Assembly (NCBI RefSeq): GCF_035917675.1
Contig: NZ_CP109104.1
Coordinates: forward strand, 5,580,001-5,644,000
Reading direction: 5' to 3'
DNA: 64,000 bases
DNA from: Streptomyces sp. NBC_01775
GTDB taxonomy: Bacteria > Actinomycetota > Actinomycetes > Streptomycetales > Streptomycetaceae
The notes under the pieces: model-generated
The model's database searches: none
Seen by the model: only the letters and a program-made list of their open reading frames with translations
Told to the model about the DNA's origin: nothing
In this document: one piece after another, positions 61,137 to 64,000 of the stretch
Position numbering within the stretch: the stretch's first letter is position 1
How the letters are laid out: every line of letters starts with the position of its first letter
Translations under genes and position numbers: made by a program

Positions 61137-62516
61137 TCAGCCGCGCAGCGCGTCGCGGTGTGCGGCCCCCGACTCCGTGACGATCGAGGCGAGGGACTGC
61201 GGCTCACGGACGGTCGCGAACGAGACCTCGTCGCCGTCGCGCTCCCCGTTCTCGGCGATCGTGAAGCCGTAAACCCCCGGCCGGGGCAGGGAGTTGTAGC
61301 CGAAGGGGGTGGAGAAATAGTACGCGCCGGTGTCCAGGAGGGCCGCGTGGTCGTCCTCGTCCAGCGGGGGGAGGGGTCGCTCGCGGGCGACCAGGTCGCC
61401 CGCGAAGCAGCAGGGGCCCGCCACGTCCTGCACGACGGGCGCGTCCGTCTTGGGGAGGCCCTTGGTGTCGTAGGCGGCGACGCGCAGGGGCCAGGAGTCG
61501 GGGACGAAGACGGTGCGCACGGCCAGCTGGGCTCCCGCGTGGGTGACGGCGATACGCCGGCCGCCCGCGCTCTTCGTGTACTCGACGCGCGCCACCACCG
61601 TGCCCGCCTTGGCCAGCAGCGCGCGGCCGAACTCGGTGACCAGGCCGTACGTGCCGGAGAAGAGCCCCGGCACGGTCTCGGCCAGCAGCCGTGCGTAGGC
61701 GGCGAAGGTGGGGGCCATCTCGTCGGAGTCGAAGTTGACGGGGAGGCCGCCGCCCAGGTCGAGGGTGTCGATCTGGCGCCTGCCCACCGCCGCGTTGATC
61801 TCCTCGGCCAGCTCGTACACGGCGGCGATCCCGCGCGCCATCAGCTCCAGCGGGATGCCCTGGGAGCCGACGTGCGCATGCAGCCGGGTGAGCCAGGGGC
61901 GGGTGCGGAACGCCTCGGTCAGCCACTCGCGCGCGCCCGGGTCGCGCAGCGGGAAGCCGAACTTGGAGGTGGCGGTCGCGGTGCTCATGGCGCCGATGGC
62001 GCCGCCGCCGACCTGGGGGTTTATCCGCAGCCCGATCGCGGCCGTCCCCGCCGGGCCACCTTCCCGGGCCCGGCCCCCGTCCTCGGCCATCAGCGCGTCG
62101 AGGCGGGCCAGTTCCCGCGGGTTGTCCGCGTTGAGCGCGATGCCTTCGACGAGGGCCTCGCGCAGCTCGGTGCGGGTCTTGGCGGGGGAGTCCAGCACGG
62201 TGTGCGCGGCGTCCACCCCGGCGGCGCGGGCGAGCGCCAGCTCGCCGGGGCTCGCGACCTCGCAGCCCAGCCCCTCGTCGGCGAGCAGCCGCAGCACCGG
62301 CACCAGCGAGGAGGCCTTGACGGCGAAGGTGTGCAGCACGGGCTGGTCCGGGGCGGCCACCTCGCGGAACGCGGCGTGCAGCGCGCGGGCCGACTCCCGT
62401 ACGGCGGCGACGTCCAGCAGCCCTACGACCGGCGCGTGGTCGTCGGCCAGCAGTCCGCGCTCGACGGCGGCGCGTACGGCGAGGTCGCGGCGGTGGTTCA
62501 GGGGATCAGCACTCAT
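61137..62516 (-). CDS. Diaminopimelate decarboxylase-like PLP enzyme (fold type III)
   Basis: 459 residues from ATG 62516. Alanine-racemase-type barrel with PLP lysine K67 in LHTFAVKASSLVPVLRLLADEGLG, then CEVASPGELALARAAG, VDAAHTVLDSPAKTRTELREAL, TSKFGFPLRD, RLHAHVGSQGIPLELMARGIAAV, DTLDLGGGLPVNFDSDEMAPTF, and a C-terminal beta domain with PVVQDVAGPCCFAGDLVARERPLPPLDEDD and YYFSTPFGYNSLPRPGVYGF. The family covers lysA, ornithine decarboxylases and relatives; a second lysA-like gene beside hutU is common in Streptomyces (from memory), so the substrate may not be meso-DAP. Divergent from hutU with a shared dyad. Confidence 0.87.
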   Translation of the reverse strand: MSADPLNHRRDLAVRAAVERGLLADDHAPVVGLLDVAAVRESARALHAAFREVAAPDQPVLHTFAVKASSLVPVLRLLADEGLGCEVASPGELALARAAGVDAAHTVLDSPAKTRTELREALVEGIALNADNPRELARLDALMAEDGGRAREGGPAGTAAIGLRINPQVGGGAIGAMSTATATSKFGFPLRDPGAREWLTEAFRTRPWLTRLHAHVGSQGIPLELMARGIAAVYELAEEINAAVGRRQIDTLDLGGGLPVNFDSDEMAPTFAAYARLLAETVPGLFSGTYGLVTEFGRALLAKAGTVVARVEYTKSAGGRRIAVTHAGAQLAVRTVFVPDSWPLRVAAYDTKGLPKTDAPVVQDVAGPCCFAGDLVARERPLPPLDEDDHAALLDTGAYYFSTPFGYNSLPRPGVYGFTIAENGERDGDEVSFATVREPQSLASIVTESGAAHRDALRG

Positions 62517-62567
62517 GAGGCCAGCCAAACACGGCCGACCGGTGACAAGCACCCCATTGACTAAAAG

Positions 62568-62592
62568 TATTCAGTGAATAAGCTGGCTGAAT
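62568..62592. promoter_or_regulatory. Dyad in the hutU / decarboxylase divergent region
   Basis: TATTCAGTGAATA (62568-62580) has arms TATTC/GAATA; the larger frame ATTCAG (62569-62574) ... CTGAAT (62587-62592) forms an outer dyad. TTGACT at 62557-62562 is a -35-like element for hutU. Likely operator of a histidine-utilisation or related regulator (inference). Confidence 0.5.
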
Positions 62593-62673
62593 ATTTGCGC
62601 TACACGCGGTGCGCGCTCCGTGCCCCGTGTGGCCGTCAGCACACAACCGTCACCAGTCGAGGGAGGCAGGCCC

Positions 62674-64000
62674 ATGGCCGGCACCGCAGGACCGCGCCCT
62701 GTAAGGGCACCGCGCGGCAGCGAACTGAGCGCGCTCGGATGGCAGCAGGAAGCCGCGCTGCGGATGCTCCAGAACAACCTCGACCCCGAGGTCGCCGAGC
62801 ACCCCGACAAGCTCGTCGTCTACGGCGGCACGGGCAAGGCGGCCCGCGACTGGAACTCGTTCGACGCGATGATCCGCACCCTGCGCACGCTGCGCGACGA
62901 CGAGACGATGCTCGTCCAGTCCGGCCGCCCCGTCGGCGTGATGACCACCCACGAGTGGGCGCCGCGCGTGCTGATCGCCAACTCCAACCTGGTGGGCGAC
63001 TGGGCCAACTGGGAGGAGTTCCGCCGCCTGGAGCACCTCGGCCTGACCATGTACGGCCAGATGACGGCCGGTTCGTGGATCTACATCGGCACCCAGGGCA
63101 TCCTCCAGGGCACGTACGAGACGTTCGCCGCCGTCGCCGCGAAGCTCGCCTCCCAGAAGGGGGACGACAGCGGCACCCTCGCCGGGACGATCACCCTCAC
63201 CGCCGGGCTCGGCGGCATGGGCGGCGCGCAGCCGCTCGCCGTCACCATGAACGACGGCGTCGCGATCGTCGTCGAATGCGACCCCTCGCGCATCGAACGC
63301 CGTATCGAGCACGGCTATCTCGATGTACGCGCCGAGAGCGTGGCCGAGGCGCTGCGCCTCGCCGTCGAGGCGCGGGACGCCCGCCGCCCCCTCTCGATCG
63401 GGCTGCTCGGCAACGCCGCCGAGGTGCTGCCGCGCATGCTCGCGGACGGCGCGCCCATCGACATCGTCACCGACCAGACCTCGGCCCACGACCCCCTCGC
63501 CTACCTGCCCGTCGGTGTCGACTTCGCCGACATGGCGGCCTTCGCCGCCGAGAAGCCCGCCGACTTCACGCTGCGCGCCCGCGAGTCGATGGCCGCGCAC
63601 GTGGAGGCCATGGTCGGCTTCAAGGACGCGGGCGCCGAGGTCTTCGACTACGGCAACTCCATCCGGGGCGAGGCCCAACTCGCCGGATACGCCCGCGCGT
63701 TCGACTTCCCCGGCTTCGTGCCCGCCTACATCCGCCCCCTCTTCTGCGAGGGCAAGGGCCCCTTCCGCTGGGCGGCGCTCTCCGGCGACCCGAAGGACAT
63801 CGCGGCCACCGACCGCGCGCTCCTCGACCTGTTCCCCGAGAACGAGTCCCTCGCCCGCTGGCTGCGCCTCGCGGGCGAACGCGTGCACTACCAGGGACTG
63901 CCCGCGCGGATCTGCTGGCTCGGCCACGGGGACCGGGCCGCGGCCGGCGAACGCTTCAACGACATGGTCGCCTCGGGTGAGATCGCCGCGCCGCTCGTGC
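62674..64000 (+). CDS. hutU: Urocanate hydratase (urocanase), 5' part; runs off the right edge
   Basis: 442 codons visible from ATG 62674 (GGGAGG 8 nt upstream) with no stop before the window ends; family length is about 550. Converts urocanate to imidazolonepropionate in histidine catabolism, with NAD+ as electrophile. N-terminal pattern: [53 protein letters not shown], then [13 protein letters not shown] [49 protein letters not shown], the NAD site [17 protein letters not shown] (near residue 178), [12 protein letters not shown], and [31 protein letters not shown]. Divergent from a lysA-like gene, separated by a dyad-containing spacer. The rest of the hut genes are presumably outside the window. 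Confidence 0.95.
   Translation, partial: MAGTAGPRPVRAPRGSELSALGWQQEAALRMLQNNLDPEVAEHPDKLVVYGGTGKAARDWNSFDAMIRTLRTLRDDETMLVQSGRPVGVMTTHEWAPRVLIANSNLVGDWANWEEFRRLEHLGLTMYGQMTAGSWIYIGTQGILQGTYETFAAVAAKLASQKGDDSGTLAGTITLTAGLGGMGGAQPLAVTMNDGVAIVVECDPSRIERRIEHGYLDVRAESVAEALRLAVEARDARRPLSIGLLGNAAEVLPRMLADGAPIDIVTDQTSAHDPLAYLPVGVDFADMAAFAAEKPADFTLRARESMAAHVEAMVGFKDAGAEVFDYGNSIRGEAQLAGYARAFDFPGFVPAYIRPLFCEGKGPFRWAALSGDPKDIAATDRALLDLFPENESLARWLRLAGERVHYQGLPARICWLGHGDRAAAGERFNDMVASGEIAAPLV

Overview
The window is high-GC actinobacterial chromosome, almost certainly Streptomyces. Evidence includes GC-rich third codon positions, frequent GTG starts, a tRNA-Leu with anticodon UAA (the bldA tRNA), Rex-type operators upstream of a type II NADH dehydrogenase, and the order eno - FtsB-like - DUF501 - ppx - ndh - cyclopropane synthase - MacB-like ABC pair. 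From memory this resembles the core of known Streptomyces chromosomes; no search was run.

Layout. 1-4138: housekeeping block (SH3-like protein end, eno, FtsB/DivIC-like, DUF501, Ppx/GppA). 4354-14436: accessory island holding a broken XRE regulator, a broken SseB gene running into a WXG100-related partner, a 1,521-residue RHS/YD-repeat polymorphic toxin with an ADP-ribosyltransferase-like tip, a likely immunity gene, fragments of an IS5-like element, a methyltransferase and a Tn3-type transposase, and a low-GC gene for a HEIGH zinc metallopeptidase. 14498-23238: TetR/SDR divergent pair, ndh, cfa-like gene and an ABC export pair. 23686-25468: bldA, with a degenerate copy of its 3' end 1.7 kb downstream that brackets a WD40 gene and a methyltransferase fragment, like the scar of an integrated element. 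25543-34140: mixed accessory genes, including a disordered repeat protein, a second MurG-like glycosyltransferase, a DUF3662 protein without FHA domain, and a PLP aminotransferase. 34147-36233: MarR - DoxX - LigB dioxygenase locus. 36411-46118: ATPase-LuxR regulator, Bax inhibitor-1 membrane protein, thiolase, SGNH hydrolase and cystathionine beta-synthase. 46587-54256: mainly single genes (Gfo/Idh/MocA oxidoreductase, RpiR regulator, GNAT, VOC/DinB pair, PPOX) and a pair of genes that have both lost their 5' ends at one shared breakpoint. 54413-57710: sugar ABC importer lacking its own ATPase. 57815-64000: aldo/keto reductase, DJ-1/PfpI, LysR, a DapDC-like PLP decarboxylase, and urocanate hydratase (hutU), which runs off the right edge.

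Functional links. The RHS toxin carries one in-frame TTA codon, so its translation should depend on the bldA tRNA encoded in the same window. The WXG partner, RHS protein and next ORF form a compact, overlapping toxin operon. Several regulators have visible palindromes at their own or a neighbouring promoter (TetR/SDR, MarR/DoxX, RpiR, LysR, Rex at ndh). Accessory segments are recognisable by lower GC, gene fragments, tandem duplications and transposon relics.
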